NCBI RefSeq assembly: GCF_026914305.1
Contig: NZ_CP113866.1
Span: 1,739,501 to 1,803,500 of the forward strand
Length of the DNA: 64,000 nucleotides
Reading direction: 5' to 3'
Source: Caldicellulosiruptor acetigenus
GTDB taxonomy: Bacteria; Bacillota; Thermoanaerobacteria; Caldicellulosiruptorales; Caldicellulosiruptoraceae
In this document: one piece after another, positions 63,387 through 64,000 of the stretch
How the letters are laid out: the number at the start of each line of letters is the position of its first letter
How positions within the stretch are numbered: the stretch's first letter is position 1
Made by a program: the position numbers and the translations under genes
Notes under the pieces: generated by a model
Told to the model about the DNA's origin: nothing
Databases searched by the model: none
Seen by the model: only the letters and a program-made list of their open reading frames with translations

Positions 63387-64000
63387 TTACACTTCCCAAC
63401 TTTCAAGGTATTTTTCCTGCTCAGGTGTGAGCCTGTCTATTTCAATCCCAAGAGACCTTAATTTAACCTCAGCAACAAACCTGTCAATTTCCTCTGGAAC
63501 GTTATACACTCTCTTTTCCAATTTTTTATGATTTTGGACAACGTATATACTTGACAGTGCTTGAATTGCAAATGACATATCCATAATCTCAATTGGATGT
63601 CCATCTGCTGCTGCAAGGTTGACAAGCCTTCCCTCTGCTATTACAAAAACCTCTTTGCCATTTTCAAGAAGATACCCCTGGATATTTTTTCTTGCCTCGT
63701 ACTTTTTGACTGCCTTTTTCTCAAGCGTAGTAATATCAATCTCAACATTAAAATGCCCACTGTTGCACAAGATTGCTCCATCTTTCATTTGCAAAATATG
63801 TTCATACCTTATCACATCCTTACACCCTGTTGCAGTAACAAATATATCCCCAATCTTTGCAGCATCTTGCATCCTCATTACCTCAAACCCGTCCATATAC
63901 GCTTCTAAAGCCTTGATTGGGTCAACCTCGCTAACTATCACTTTTGCACCAAGTCCCTGGGCTCTTTTAGCAATTCCCTTGCCGCAAAAACCATATCCCG
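63387..64000 (-). CDS. ahcY: Adenosylhomocysteinase, 5' part beyond window
   Basis: The visible C-terminal 204 codons include the NAD-binding motif [56 protein letters not shown], and [11 protein letters not shown]. It hydrolyses adenosylhomocysteine to adenosine and homocysteine. Its C-terminus lacks the KPxxYRY tail of many eukaryotic enzymes and resembles the shorter type of thermophiles. The start is beyond the right edge. Confidence 0.95.
   Translation of the reverse strand, partial: GYGFCGKGIAKRAQGLGAKVIVSEVDPIKALEAYMDGFEVMRMQDAAKIGDIFVTATGCKDVIRYEHILQMKDGAILCNSGHFNVEIDITTLEKKAVKKYEARKNIQGYLLENGKEVFVIAEGRLVNLAAADGHPIEIMDMSFAIQALSSIYVVQNHKKLEKRVYNVPEEIDRFVAEVKLRSLGIEIDRLTPEQEKYLESWEV

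Noticed and set aside
1-64000. CRISPR arrays, tRNA or rRNA genes, integrases, prophage genes
   Set aside because: None was seen: no regularly spaced repeats, no tRNA-like GTTCRA segments in cloverleaf context, and no recombinase or phage structural genes.

Overview
This 64-kb window is a low-GC Gram-positive chromosome, most likely a thermophilic clostridium-like bacterium. Protein character and gene order suggest Caldicellulosiruptor or a close relative; this is an inference, since no 16S rRNA gene is present. Supporting signs are a complete spoIIIA operon, dipicolinate synthase, an Asp23/AmaP module, the Firmicutes ylxM-ffh-rpsP-khpA-rimM-trmD-rplS-rbgA-rnhB order, AT-rich intergenic DNA with clear SigA-type promoters, GGAGG-type ribosome binding sites, and frequent GTG/TTG starts.

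Layout. Positions 1-33.6 kb lie almost wholly on the minus strand (transcription right to left) and hold housekeeping genes. From right to left: a GntR-regulated ABC exporter operon (30.6-33.6 kb); the SRP/ribosome-maturation block (22.9-30.4 kb); dpaA-dpaB; ftsK/spoIIIE; ygiQ-folD-rimO-pgsA-cinA; recA-recX; rny and ymdB; spoIIIAA-AH; asp23-amaP-DUF2273; and nusB-xseA-xseB-ispA, the last running off the left edge. At 33.8-36.3 kb are two plus-strand genes, an orphan membrane protein and gltX. At 36.3-43.9 kb is the Leloir set galT-galK-galE behind a PocR/AraC regulator, then a DUF523 gene, engB and lon. At 43.9-47.7 kb is a glycerol-3-phosphate oxidation operon whose leader carries a terminator, with the antiterminator gene glpP convergent to it. 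Two plus-strand redox genes follow (48.1-49.9 kb). The right end (56.1-64 kb) holds an MmpL-type transporter, tyrS, murJ, and an adenosylhomocysteine-recycling pair (mtaD, ahcY).

The accessory part is 49.9-56.1 kb. It holds a small exported protein ending in a polymorphic-toxin type 44 (Ntox44) domain, translationally coupled to a DUF5412 membrane protein and then to a membrane-anchored repeat protein. There is also a 5'-truncated NlpC/P60-like protein and a propeller-like membrane-anchored protein. A 453-bp near-perfect duplication copies the 3' half of one of these genes elsewhere in the cluster. A second repeat family consists of two diverged terminator-promoter-leader cassettes, each ending in a nearly identical 61-bp block just before an unrelated coding region. 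The cluster looks like a rearranging toxin/envelope locus and is the best candidate here for an undescribed system.

Regulatory sites seen directly include a LexA-type box at recA, a 28-bp perfect palindrome over the promoter of the GntR operon, a GlpP-type leader terminator, a SigK-like promoter for dpaAB, and strong hairpins inside the asp23-amaP and khpA-rimM transcription units.
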